The notes below the pieces were generated by a model. It was not told the origin of the DNA, searched no databases, and saw only the letters and a program-made list of their open reading frames with translations. A stretch of DNA of 64,000 nucleotides from contig NC_037649.1 in the NCBI RefSeq assembly GCF_003254395.2, positions 6,605,032 through 6,669,031 on the forward strand, written 5' to 3'. Position numbers and translations under genes: made by a program. Within the stretch, counting starts at the first letter, position 1. Each line of letters begins with the position of its first letter. Below are positions 1 through 12,034 of this stretch, in pieces. This stretch comes from Apis mellifera. Taxonomy: Eukaryota; Arthropoda; Insecta; Hymenoptera; Apidae.

Positions 1-999
1 GCCAACCGGCACGATGTATTCGCCGATCCCGCCTATCCGACTATGAATTAAAACATAAATTTCAATCAACCGGGCGAAGACATTTATAGCGGGTCTTCTC
101 GAGCGAGCCAGCCGTTCTGCGGAAAAGCGACCAGTCGATTGCACAGAGGAACCGCGCTGTACACAAAGAGAGGGCGAGCTGGTGATACCGGTGAATAAGC
201 GATTAGGAGCAGCAGCCTCGAATCGATTCAATGGATATCGCCGTCTTCGCGTTACTCGCGTTCCAGTTCCGTCGGGGAAGAAATCCGCTTTGAGAGGCCG
301 CTTGGCCGCGCGCAACGCGTCCGCTTTCTTCTCCGCTCGTCTGCCCTCTTTGTTCCTCACGGCGGAAAAAAAAATTATTCTTGGAAGTTAGCCGTGGATA
401 GTAAAAAAAAGAAATCTTATCGCTCGCCTTTTCGCACAATCGTTAAATCCGTCCCCCTTTTTCAAACTTATTTAAAGATCGTGCGAAGGAATTTGCAAGT
501 TGAGATATATATGTAAGAAGGATCTTTCTCTCTATCGAATTTTATATTGAAAAATCTTCGTTCAATCCTTCTCCGTTTCGCTCCAGTCCATTCCAATCGT
601 TAAAACAACCCCTCAACGGCGGATTTATCAAGTTCTTGCTTTTTATCGAATAATTATTTCACCACTGATAACCGCGAGGAGTAGTACAGTTGATTAAAAC
701 TGAAAACGCGTAAAGCCTCGCTCGCTGCCAAGATTTCATCTTCTAATCTCCCCTCTTTGACGCATCTTCGCGCCATCTCCCTCGACACCTTTCACGCCCA
801 CGAAACACGCCGAGGCGAGAGAAAGAGAGAGGGAGAGAAAGAGAGAGAGAGAGAGGAGGGGTGGAGCGTTAAATTTATTCAACGAGCGGCGATGTTATCG
901 ATCCCCCGCTCTACGAAGTTTCGTTTCACCCGGTTCGTCGTGTTGTCGAGTCGATATTACTTTTAATTACAGGTAGACGCGCGGCTTGTTTGTCGCAAC

Positions 1000-1260
1000 G
1001 AGCCGCGGCCGGTTCGTTAATTATTTCGCATGTGCGCGCTGACCCCACGGAGTTGTTGGCAACTTTAAACAGCAGTCAACCGGCAACAGGTAGCTCGCGA
1101 TCACTTGTAATAAGCTAATTATTCTGGCGCTGGTAATAGAAAACCATTAGCAAGTAGTAGCGGCGCCGCACCATTATTAACTGTGTCCCGGCCGTCAAAG
1201 CCGCCGCCATCGCGTCAACGCTAATTGATGTACACGTCGCGAATACTGATCGCCGATCCG
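1000..1260. other. GC-richer island with homeodomain-type words, possible enhancer
   Basis: No open frame of note. The stretch is free of simple repeats, unlike its flanks, and holds several TAATTA/TTAATT-type core words (about 1017, 1117, 1221) among GC-rich segments. That looks like constrained regulatory DNA, but composition alone cannot prove it. Confidence 0.3.
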
Positions 1261-1960
1261 TGTATTAATACAAATCGTTGGACGTTGGAACGATGAGAGG
1301 ATAGCTTTCCAGTTAACGTTAAACGCTGGCTTTTAACAATTTAATTTATGAATTTTACGTTTCGCGAACAAAATTCCGCTCTGTTCCGTTTCTGTCGCCC
1401 ATCTTGTACGAATGAATTAACATTGTTAATGAAATTTCAATTCGATTCTCAAACACAAATTCTCTTGAAATAATAAGAAAAATTTTTATCACAAATAATT
1501 TTAATTGTGCGAACGAAATGAATTTCGAATTATCCCATCATTCGACGTAAGATTATAAAATTCCAGAAGAGTTGATGATTTGAAATTTAATAATTGTAGC
1601 AAATTATTGCGCGCTACGTGGCAGCAAAATGTAATAATTTCTTCGTCAAATTTTAATTCGAAATATTCTTGATCGCTATATTTATCTTGAAACTCGATTA
1701 AAATTAAATAAAGTTTAGACCGTTATAACTTCGAAGATAGCGACTTTCGATCAACGAATCAAAGATCGTCGGAAACGCGGAACCTTGCCCTTTAAAACGC
1801 TTTTTCATTTATCCCGATACCACTTCCGGTTCCCGAAATATCGTCGTGCAAAGAAAAGGGTAATTTTTTAATCGTTTACCATCTTCGTCCTTGTCGCTTA
1901 CTCGGACCTCTCGCTCGTCTCACCGACCTATCCCAAACTGCAGACGAGTGTCAGACGCGA

Positions 1961-1993
1961 TTCCTGGAAAAACGTAGTACGCGTTTCCAGGAA
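1961..1993. promoter_or_regulatory. Inverted repeat carrying two STAT-type sites
   Basis: Arms TTCCTGGAAA (1961-1970) and TTTCCAGGAA (1984-1993) are perfect reverse complements around a 13-nt centre. Each arm contains TTCNNNGAA, the known STAT binding consensus. Could be a regulatory site or a chance hairpin. Confidence 0.35.
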
Positions 1994-3668
1994 AAAATGT
2001 GGGTCACGAGCCCATTCATAACGTCTGCGCTATGCTAAAAGCGTTACGGAAACTTTAAGCGCTTATATCTCGGCAACGGATCGAGATATCGGGACGAACC
2101 AAAAAGAGACTTCAACGGCATGCTTTCCTCTGTTCCCCGGCTGGTTTTTGACGACGAAATTTTTTCCTTTCCTCTCACTTATCTCACGTGAAAAATCCAA
2201 ATTTCATTTGTGATTTTACTATATCAGTTAACATAATAGTTTAGTTATAAATTAAACTGAAGAAAAAAATTTGTTCCATGTTTCTTACATTTCAATCTCC
2301 GCTATTTGCAAAATTCATAATAAATTGATGCGGCACAGCTACGTAGGTTATTGCATCCCTAACGTTTTTATACCAAAGAAGGAGACGTGTTCTAAGAACG
2401 AGGCACGAGGGAGACGAAAGTTCGCGTAAACCTTTCCTCTTTTTCTCCTTTTCTTTCTTTTTCGATAGAGATTCTTCTTTAAAAAATTCCGCGAAGAGAG
2501 GGGAGAAATTTTCATGAAATACGTCGCCTGAAAGTGGAATCCCGACGAGGAACAGTTTTCTTCCAGAATCGTTTCCGAGGAAAATTTCAATTGAAAATTA
2601 TTTCCATTATTTTTCCACTCCAAGGGGAATAATTAAATCGAATCGTTCGTATTTCGTATCTCGGTTGACATCCCACCAATTATAACAACGAAAGTCGTGG
2701 ACCATTCGCGTATGTAAGTTCCGCTAGCACTTAACCGGCACACACACTGGCTAATGCTTTTGGGGAAACTTCAAAGCGTTTCAGAAAGAAACATACCGCG
2801 GGTCAGCGAGGGATCCGAGCTAAGCACCGTGGGGGATAGTTTTAAAGAGGGCTTTTAGGAGCCGCAGTTTGTACCTGTTCCGCTTGCAGCCGTATCTATT
2901 TTACTCTGTTCAAGCCCTGGGATTCAATTAACACTTAATGGAACGGCGCATCAGAGAGGCGATGATAGCGGGACGAAGCGAAAGCATCACAGACGTACGA
3001 AATCTTTGTCGCCCGCCTGAATCATTGAAGCGTTCCCTTCTGCTGCGTCCACGGTATTAATCTTCGCCTCGTAGTCGTATCAAAATTAATCGTGTATTTT
3101 TTTTTTTTTTTTTTCAAAGCTATCATCCATTTTCCTCGAACAAAGGAAAACGGTCCATGTAGCGATCCATGTACCATTCCGCTCAATAATTCCTCACCTT
3201 TATATCCCCGCCCATAAATTTCGAAAAGCCATCGAGTAATGTCATCGTTCACAATGTGTAATATACCAACGCATCTGGCGGCCAATAAATCGCGTGTAAT
3301 GAAAATCACCCGTCGATAAATGACGGCTCGGTGTACCGACCGACAATAATAAGAACGGATTAATAAAAGGCGTGACATCGTTGATTCAAGATCCATCCGA
3401 AATCGCCCGAACAAGCGGTTTCCTTCGAAACATGGGTTGCCTCTGTCCAAGAAAAAAAGCAAAGTCCAGGTTCCTTGTCCACGGAGTCCACGGATTCAAT
3501 CAGCCTTCATTGTTTCAAAAGTGCTTGCCGCGATGCCACGACGTTGCTTCCTATCCCATTGAAAGCACATCGCTATCACGGGAGAATTCTCGTTTCTTGC
3601 GCAGCTAGAACGAGGTTCAACCAGTCAACCAGAGAGTTTCTGCTAAGCCTTGACACCCCTTCCGTAAA

Positions 3669-3716
3669 TACACACACACACACATATATATATATATACA
3701 TACGTGCACATATACA
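3669..3716. repeat. (CA)n(TA)n microsatellite
   Basis: CA units run into TA units and then a degenerate CATACGTGCACATATACAC tail. Both strands give spurious Tyr-Ile-Val-Cys-rich frames across it. Confidence 0.9.
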
Positions 3717-6700
3717 CGAGCATCGAAGCATCGAATCTTGCCAACCGCTTCCGACTTGATCGTTCCCTCTTCTTTCGACGTGAGTTACATTGACTACGCC
3801 GCACATTAATTACCATTAGAGAGGATTGCTCTAATTCCACTTCACTCGTCCCGACTCTTGGCCTCCCACCCTTCCTGCTTGCTGTGCTCACCGTGAGAAA
3901 GGGTTGTTGGAAGGGGCGCTTGTTCCTTCCTACTTCTTCTCTTCCCAGGTGGAGAAACGTAGCGCAGAAAATTGCGCCACCAGGAAACTCGAGCCCGTAG
4001 AGGAAATTTATTACGGTCAGCCTTCGACTTTAAACCGTCCCTTTTTTTTCCTTTCCCTCCTTTCCCGTTTGAGCGCTCCAATTCACGAGGAGGACGAGAT
4101 TTTACATCATCACGATTTGAATGTTTGCGGGACACCTTTATCCGTTCCGTTTATTTGCGATACGAGAAAATCACGGAGGAGATTGGAGGAATGAAATAAA
4201 AAAGTAGAGAAGCAAAATTTGGCAAGCATATGAACGACTTTTACTTATTGCAAAACGCAACAATTCCTTAACAAACGAGTCTCCATAACTTGAAAATCAA
4301 ATGGTTAAGAAGGTGATGCATCGACCTGTAGATCGGATCGTAGCACCGAGGAAATATGAATCGCAACCGTGTCGAGGGTAATTTCCACCCCCTCCCTCTT
4401 CTCTGTTTGTTCCAACGCGCGGTTTTTATCCAGAGTTATCGCGCGCACGTTTCGAGGAGCGGAGCAACGAGCAACTGAGAGGATAGAGGGCCGGTTGCGT
4501 GCGCTTATAGCACGTGCGGGACGCCGCGTAATTCGCGAGCCGTACATCAAAATATTTATAGCGCGCGAACGTTATTAAGCTCCCCGTGGAAAATAATCCG
4601 TTTAGATACTGCGTGCTACGACAGATTTACAACCGCGCATAAGTCGTGGACAGAGTAGTTGCCGTTAACCTCCCCTCCCTTCGGTCTAGGAAAATATCTC
4701 AACCCCGCAACTTCCCACTTGCAATTTAGAAAGCGTTTAAATAAATCCGCTAAAGGGGGTGGCTGAGTTTTCTTATGGATTTACGGGGGTTGGCGATTCC
4801 GAATCTAGATGAGATCGGAATCGGTGCCTTAATTACCGCCAATTATGCATAATTAAAAAGCTCGTGTGGCGTGTGCGCTCGCTTTTGCTCGCTTATATAT
4901 GTATCTTCGTAATACGTGGCTCCCTTGCACGAAAATTTTCTTTTCTTTTTTTCTTTTTTTTTTTTCTTATGGATAAATTGGAGCGAAAGGGTAGGTTTCG
5001 ATGTTTGAGAAATGTTTAATTTATTTCAGTGGAACGAGGATGATTCGGTGTAATTAATTTTGGAAGATTAGATGTTTTGTTTGTACGATGTATCTGATGT
5101 TAATGATATCGGTGTATGGATAAAATGTTTTGCAGTTTATTGGATTACCTTTTTCTCGTATATAATAAACGTTTAATGTAAATATATTTCTTTTACATTT
5201 ATTTTTCTTGCGTCGTTTATTTTCTCCCTTTTTCTCGTAATTTTATAAGGATTTATAAATATTTACCGATATTTCCATTCCTTTCCTCTCTTCAATTTCG
5301 TTCCATTGTATTATACTTCTTTATGAATTCGTATCGTATCGTATAATATATCCTTGAAACACAGATGGAACATTAAAGGTATCGAATATTCGCAAGGAAG
5401 TACAGATTTTTTTTTTTTTTTTTTTAGCATCGAGATTCGATTTATCTCGGTCGATTTATCATTTCCTCGTGTTTCGAGTATCACGTTTACTCAACTGTTT
5501 ATTCCACCACCATCCCAGTGTTTCAAGATGTCTACGTAAAACGTCGTCAACGATCGTCGACGAAATTATTTTTACGATTTTGATATTGGGATATTATTTT
5601 AAAACGATATTAAACGAGAATTGTTGCGTTATATTTGGCACAAGTGTTCGAATACTCGATAATACAGAAACGGAACTAGAATGAAACACGTATCGCGCAC
5701 TTGTTACCTATTTTCCATCCGAGTGAAATGCATTTTTAACGAGCAAGTGTAATAATGGTAATAAAAAAATCATATTTTTCAAAAGGCTCTTCGAACTCGT
5801 TCTTCGCGTACGATTTCGAGCACCGTGTTTATTTTCCAACCGGCATATACAACATCGAATCATTAATGTATAAATAATTGATGGAGCAATCGATAATATA
5901 TAGGCTTGCAACGAAATTATGTACGAGCGTCCTCGAGCTGCGAGTATTACATCGTTTTTGAAATTCAATTTATCGTGAAACCCTTTCCCTCATCCCTCCA
6001 CTTTGCTCTCTCTCTCTCTCTATGTAACAATATCGTTATAAAATTAAAAAAAGATAAAAACAAATGGCTAATATAATGTAATTAATAAATAATTGTACCC
6101 ATGGATCCTCATCGTGTGATATAATTGCATTTGAACGGTGCAAAAATACCGAATTTTCGTTGAATTCATTCCCAAAAAAGATTCGTGTTATCGAAAAAGA
6201 CGACGAAATTAATATCACATTTAGAAACTCGATTAAATTCTCCTTTCTTCGTCACTTAATTTTACCTCTTTCGATAACCGATTTCTCGAATGCAACGAAA
6301 CTCTTTGACGAAATTTTTTTCTTACAGAACAATTCAACCATCCTTTAGAAACTCCTTTCCAATTTCACCTTTCGTTCAAATCGTTCAAATATTCATAACC
6401 AATTCTCTCGTTAAGAAAAGATTAAGATTTCACGTACGCGTAATTTCAGACTTTGGAAAATGGTGTTTCTCTTTATTAGGTCGTATTTCATCTCTGATCT
6501 TAAAAAAAAAAAAAAAAAAGAAAACACGAACAGAAGTTTCTCAGTTATCGTACATAATGCAATTTGCCATAATCTTAATTAAGTAAAAACGAAATTACTT
6601 CCCATTTCCCTTAATAAAACATATAAAATTCGTGGAAAGACTCGCTCCGTTTAAAACTTTTACGATTTCAGAGGGAGGAAGAAGAATAAGAGAGAAACAG

Positions 6701-9039
6701 GGAGGAAGAGAGAGAGGGGGAATGGAGCTCGGTTTCGCTCGAACTCGTGCCGCATGCTACGCATTATTGAATGCACGTGCATATACATAGGGCTATTACA
6801 AAAGGTAATTACCGGTCGTACTAAAAGCACGGTGCAGCTTTTCCGTGGCGAACAGTCGTCGTACGTGTGCACAACTCGGGGGACCGACGAAAATTCAACC
6901 GGAGAGATCTCGGTCACAATCAAAAAGACGGCACATGTTTACGGGTGAATCTCGACCAAACCAAAAAACATTGCGTTTTTTCGAAAATGGAACCGGCAAG
7001 ATTTATCTCTCGTTGCAGTTAAAAAAAAAAAAAAAAAAAGAGAAAAAAAGGATCCACTTTTCACGCAATTTTGCCTCCTTTCTGTCGGATAGTTGAAAAA
7101 TTTTCTTCCTACGGTTTAATTAGAAAAAAAAATACGTACGACGCGTGGGGGAAAAAAAAAACGGTTGATTTTCATCTCGCGAATCAATTTAAGAAGGAAA
7201 CGGGAACGAGCAGTTTCACCTTTTATCGTGCCAAGAGGATGCCAAGAAAAGAATGCGAATGGAGTTGCGCGGCTTAGTCGGAAAAAAATTTCCACGCCAG
7301 CGTTCGCCGGTTTACCGGTAAAAATCAAGCGCGACGAATTTTTCGTGGAATATAGAGAGGGAGACCTATTTCGAGACTCTCTTCGCGGGAATACGGTTTA
7401 CCTCTACCCACGGCCGGGATAAAAAGTTTTTTTAAGTTTCCTCCCCCTCCAAGCAACGCTCGTCGCAGCTCGCGCCGTTAATTCCGAAATTGGTGCGTTA
7501 ATTTAAATTTCATTGCGAATTTCGACCATGAAAACTCGCTTGCTCTGCGATAAAATAAAGGAGAGGGGGTGAGAAGAATCGATCTGTTCTTTGGGGAACC
7601 CGATTTTTATAACCTTATTTTTATAACCACACTGCTCGTCGTCGTCGAAAATTCGTTCCGTTATCCGAATTAATTACCAGCTCTGCGCGTTGGATGCAGC
7701 ACGTGTAAAAGACGTTAAAAAGTTGGGAAATTTGGGGATCGGGTTTTTTTAACGACTGCAGTCGCAAGGGGGAGAAGATGTATGCGCGGCGGCGAATTAG
7801 AGACCGTGGTATATTTGCGGAACGATCGGTCTAACTACTTCCTTCCGATGCTTTACGATACCTTTTTCCTCGCGAAAAAAGAGTTGGCGTGGATGGGGGC
7901 TTGGCAAAGAAACAGAGGAACCGAAAGAGGGATGAGAAGAACCGCGGAAAGGGGGGGGGGACTAAAGAGGCAAGTTACCGCTTCGGAAGTTGAGAAAGTT
8001 TACGACGGATCACGTTGTGTTTCGTATATGCAAACGAGCGATGCACTGCGACTATATACATCTCGTGGAACGTTTCCGATTTTCTTCCCTTTTTTTTTTA
8101 TCACTATTGCAAATTCTTTAATTTAAACTTTGATTTCAACTTCTATTTATGACTAATAGACGTTGCTTTTGCTTTGCGGAAGAGAAGGAGAAAAATTTAT
8201 GAACATCGGTAGAAGTTTCGACAGTAATGGGTGCAACATAAGTGATTTATAGGTAATACCGCATTTAAAAAGGTAGAAAGAGGCGAAGAAAAAAAAAGGA
8301 GAGGAGGAAGAAAGAAGAGGCGAGAAGGATGAAAAATGTATGGTAAGTTGGATAGAAATTCCGACGACCATAAATTCGATGCATATAAGACGGTGCACGG
8401 CCCTTTCACGACCCAATGAAACGACCCCGTATAGAATATTTTCGTATCGATGCACCCGAAGACATTCCATTTAAAATGCAAGCAACAACGAGAGATTTCG
8501 TGATCGCTTCGTGGTCTATTGTAAATCGTAAATAATATACTATAGAGATTCCGTGGCAAACTTTCGTCGTGACCCACCGTCGTGAAGATAGTGCAGCGTA
8601 CATGAATGTCACGGTTTCATACACGTCGTAAACGGTATCGACCCACGAACCGAATACACACGCGCAAGTGTATCCATGATTCATAACGGGTTCTGAACGA
8701 CGTAATCGTGATTTCACGTGGACCATGACCAGTCACGAAATTAGAACCGATTAATCCTCTATCGAATACAGCTTTGATCAAATCTTAACTATTTAATCCC
8801 ATCTATCGACGGATTATCTATATTGATAAATCTCGATACCACGTTTCGATATAAAAATTTTGATCGATCGAGAAGGGAGAATACGAGATCCAGACGAGTT
8901 TATTAAATTAAACTCTAATTTCTATCGGAGAATAGATACGATCGAGTGATTCCAATCATCTCGTGAAAAATTCTGATTTGTCTCAAGGATACGAATTGAT
9001 TTGGGAAGAGAATCGACAGATTTTCGACGTTAAATAAGA

Positions 9040-9260
9040 CGAGCACCGTGTTGGCGGAGCAAACAGCAATCGGGTGATCGGTAATTGCTATTGCCGGCAA
9101 CCCTGTTCACAGAGGAATGCCCTATGCCGACGAAGTGACCCGGTGAATGGGTTGTTAGTCGAAGATTACCACGACGCCTTACAATCACGGCGTCACTTTG
9201 AAACGCATGCCCTGACCCAGCTGCTATCTATCGACTCGCATGCCAACTAGCGAACTAGTT
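9040..9260. other. Repeat-free GC-richer island, possible conserved non-coding DNA
   Basis: Complex sequence without simple repeats between two AT-rich flanks. No coding frame longer than about 60 codons with gene-like composition. Candidate regulatory element on composition only. Confidence 0.25.
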
Positions 9261-11095
9261 ATCTTCCCTTCAACTATCTCGCGCTACTGATTAATACCGG
9301 ATTCAGCGATTTCCCAACCGATCCCGCCTTTATAAAGATCCCCTCCACCCCTACTTCGTCCAGACAATGAAAACAATTTTCGAATTTACATCCCTTTCTC
9401 TCTCTCTCTCTCTCCGTCTGTCCGTCTCTCTCTCGTCAATTTGATCGACGTTGCCACGGATTTTAAATAATTCGAGAACGATGGTGCACGCTCGTTGGAT
9501 AATTTTGACGAGGGCAAAGTGAAAAATCGGTTTTACCTTCGAACCTTCTAGGTATCGTTTAAATTCGATAAACGCGCGTACAAATAATTCCGAAATCGAT
9601 TCCTCGTCAATTATTTCGGGAGGTTATATTTACATTTTACTTTACACTGAAAACGATCGACTTTCGGTAATCGTGGAAAAATAGGGAAAAAAGAAAAGAG
9701 AAGAAGGAAAAAAATAATAAAATATACGCGCGTACGTCAAGTTTGATTAATCGTCATAAAAATGTATCTCGATTGAAAGGTGAAATTCTCGCCGAGGGAA
9801 ATTATCGTGAACGTAATTTATCGCATGGTAGATTAAACATCATCCCCCATCCCCTGTTCCCCGGATCGGGGAATCGTTTAAAAATTCCGGTTGTGTAAAT
9901 AGGAAATTTCAATTATCAGCCCTCGACGATATTATACCGCGTGGGAAAACACGGTGTTACTTTCGTCTAATGCGCGCACCAATTTTCGATATTTCGACGC
10001 TCCACGAATCAAGAACGAGTTAATGAAAAATATATCTATAAAATTGATCAGGAATTAAATACATTTGGAAGAATTTGGAGGAAAGATAATTTTATATTAT
10101 TTCGAAATTAAGATCACGTAATTACGTTTTCAATGATACAACGTGTATATATATATATATCTGTCAAATCGTTACACCGTTTCGTTGGAAAAATAATGGC
10201 GAGGGGATGGACGATTGGAAAAAGAAGATCGGTTATCGCGTTATCTCTTTGGACGGGCATTTGTACAAATCTCTCGTCGAGAGTATCGAGGACAAAGGGC
10301 GATTAGACGAAATAAATGCTTCTTACCGTTGTGGCCCCCGCGTGTGCCCATTTGTTGTCGGAAAGAAACGAGCTGACGAATAGGAGGCGGAATCGAAGAC
10401 CCGTGGCGTATCTCTCCCTCTTGAAAGAGCAGCTCGCCTCTATAGAAAGGCTTGAATAGGCTAACGTATGAAATGATTAAACTCGGCCGGAGAAAAGAGA
10501 TGGACCCTTGAAAGGGTCGGATAAGATTATAGCTTCTTTGACAGGTATAATGGTCCCACACAGCCTCGTTTCCTTGGATCATTACGTTACGCGCTCGTGA
10601 ACCTCCTCGCCGTATATAGGGCATGACGCGAAGACGAAGGAAACGCGTGAAAAATCTTCACTCCGCGTAAATATTATTTTAGAAACGTACGACGAGAAAT
10701 AAACGAGACATTGTACACGCGCACACGCGCACGCGCGCGTAACAAAGAATCCTTCCCTCCCAATTCCTCCCTTCCCTCCCGATATGTAATTAATAATTTG
10801 CCCGAAATCGTTTTCCATGCAAATTACTCCGAAAATTTTCATCAAATTAATCGCGGTGGCGAGATTCCGCTCCCCCATTCTCCCCAATCCTTCCCTCCCC
10901 ACCCCGCAATTACAATAATTTCACGGCTAGTTCACCGAAATGGCGAACGAATCGGTTATCGAATCTCCCCGTTTAAATTTCACCATGGTCCCTCTATCGC
11001 GTTATTTCGATAGGGAATCACGGCGATCCCCTCCCTCCCTCCCTCCCCCGAGTTACGAGCAATATGAACTCGTTATTTATTCCTCATAACCGGGG

Positions 11096-11121
11096 GAGAG
11101 AGAGAGAGAGAGAGAGAGAGA
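11096..11121. repeat. (AG)n microsatellite opening a G/A-rich stretch
   Basis: Thirteen AG units followed by a strongly purine-biased + strand up to about 11760, including GGA-repeat sequence near 11615-11640. This bias produces the 245-codon open frame on the - strand (11206-11943), which is Pro/Ser/Leu-rich and not a gene. Confidence 0.9.
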
Positions 11122-12008
11122 AATGGAAGAGGGGGTGGAGAACGAGCGGAGGAGGGATTGATCGACGGTGGTGGAGGGTGTAAGCCTGGGCTCTTCAACT
11201 TTTTATTAAAACCAGCCGGGGTTAACAAGGACGCGCTTCGCTCCGTGAGTGTGAAGCGCGGGTGCGCCCCGCGGAATCGAGGGGCGGGGAGGAGGGGGGT
11301 GGTATCGTGGTCGCGGAAGTAACCGTGGAAGCGCGTGTAGGAGCGAAAGTGGGATAAGAGGCGGGGGAAAGGAAAAGAGTGGCTGGATTATGTAGGCGCT
11401 GCGGGGGAGGGGAGGGAGTGGAGTCGATGATGAAGAGGTGACGCGACGAGGGGAGAGGGAAGATGAAGAGAGAAAAAAACACGGGAATAATAGCGTAACG
11501 GTGAAGCGGGACAGACGTAACGTTTGAAATATGTCGTCGGATAGGAAGACAAAGGGGGGCAAGAAAGAGATATCAAGAAGTGAGATAAATAGGATGAGAC
11601 TGGAGGGAAGCGCGAGAGGAGGAGGAGGAGGAGGAGGAACGAGTGGATAGAGATGAAAACGAGGATGAGGTTTTAGATGAGCACGCAGATGGGAGAATCG
11701 AGAACCAAGGGGAGAAAAGTGAAGTGCAGGGTGATTTGCAAATTCCATCATCCCTCGTCGCATTAGCCCCCTGCCTTCTGGAAAGGCTGGGATATATATA
11801 TACATATATATGTATAAATGTATACCTATACATTCTCGGCCGCCATCGTGGCGGCGTGATTGCGCGCGACAAAAAGACAATTTGCGGCTTTTCCTCTCTG
11901 TGCCCGCTCCTCCAGAAGAATTTGTGTGTACACACAGATACATCGGTTCCTCCGCGATTAAATTTCCCTTTAATGCCGCCCGCTTGATTTTATCTTCCGT
12001 ATCAGCCG

Positions 12009-12034
12009 TATCGTAAAGGCTATGCTTTACGATA
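12009..12034. other. Perfect 10-bp hairpin with 6-nt loop
   Basis: TATCGTAAAG (12009-12018) and CTTTACGATA (12025-12034) are exact reverse complements around GCTATG. No T run follows and no RNA gene is evident; role unknown. Confidence 0.45.

Larger units (their letters stand above)
1..8130. other. Non-coding, mixed composition
   Basis: No convincing exon on either strand. Contains GA-rich (816-860), T-run (3097-3114, 5407-5425), A-run (6500-6518, 7021-7040) and CA/TA simple repeats, the STAT-type hairpin and the 1000-1260 island. Open frames here are short, repeat-derived or lack gene-like residue patterns. It may be intergenic or a long intron. Confidence 0.6.

Noticed and set aside
11206..11943. 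245-codon open frame on the - strand, the longest in the window
   Set aside because: It mirrors a purine-rich + strand and is a Pro/Ser/Leu/Phe low-complexity string with no domain; overlapping frames are equally open.
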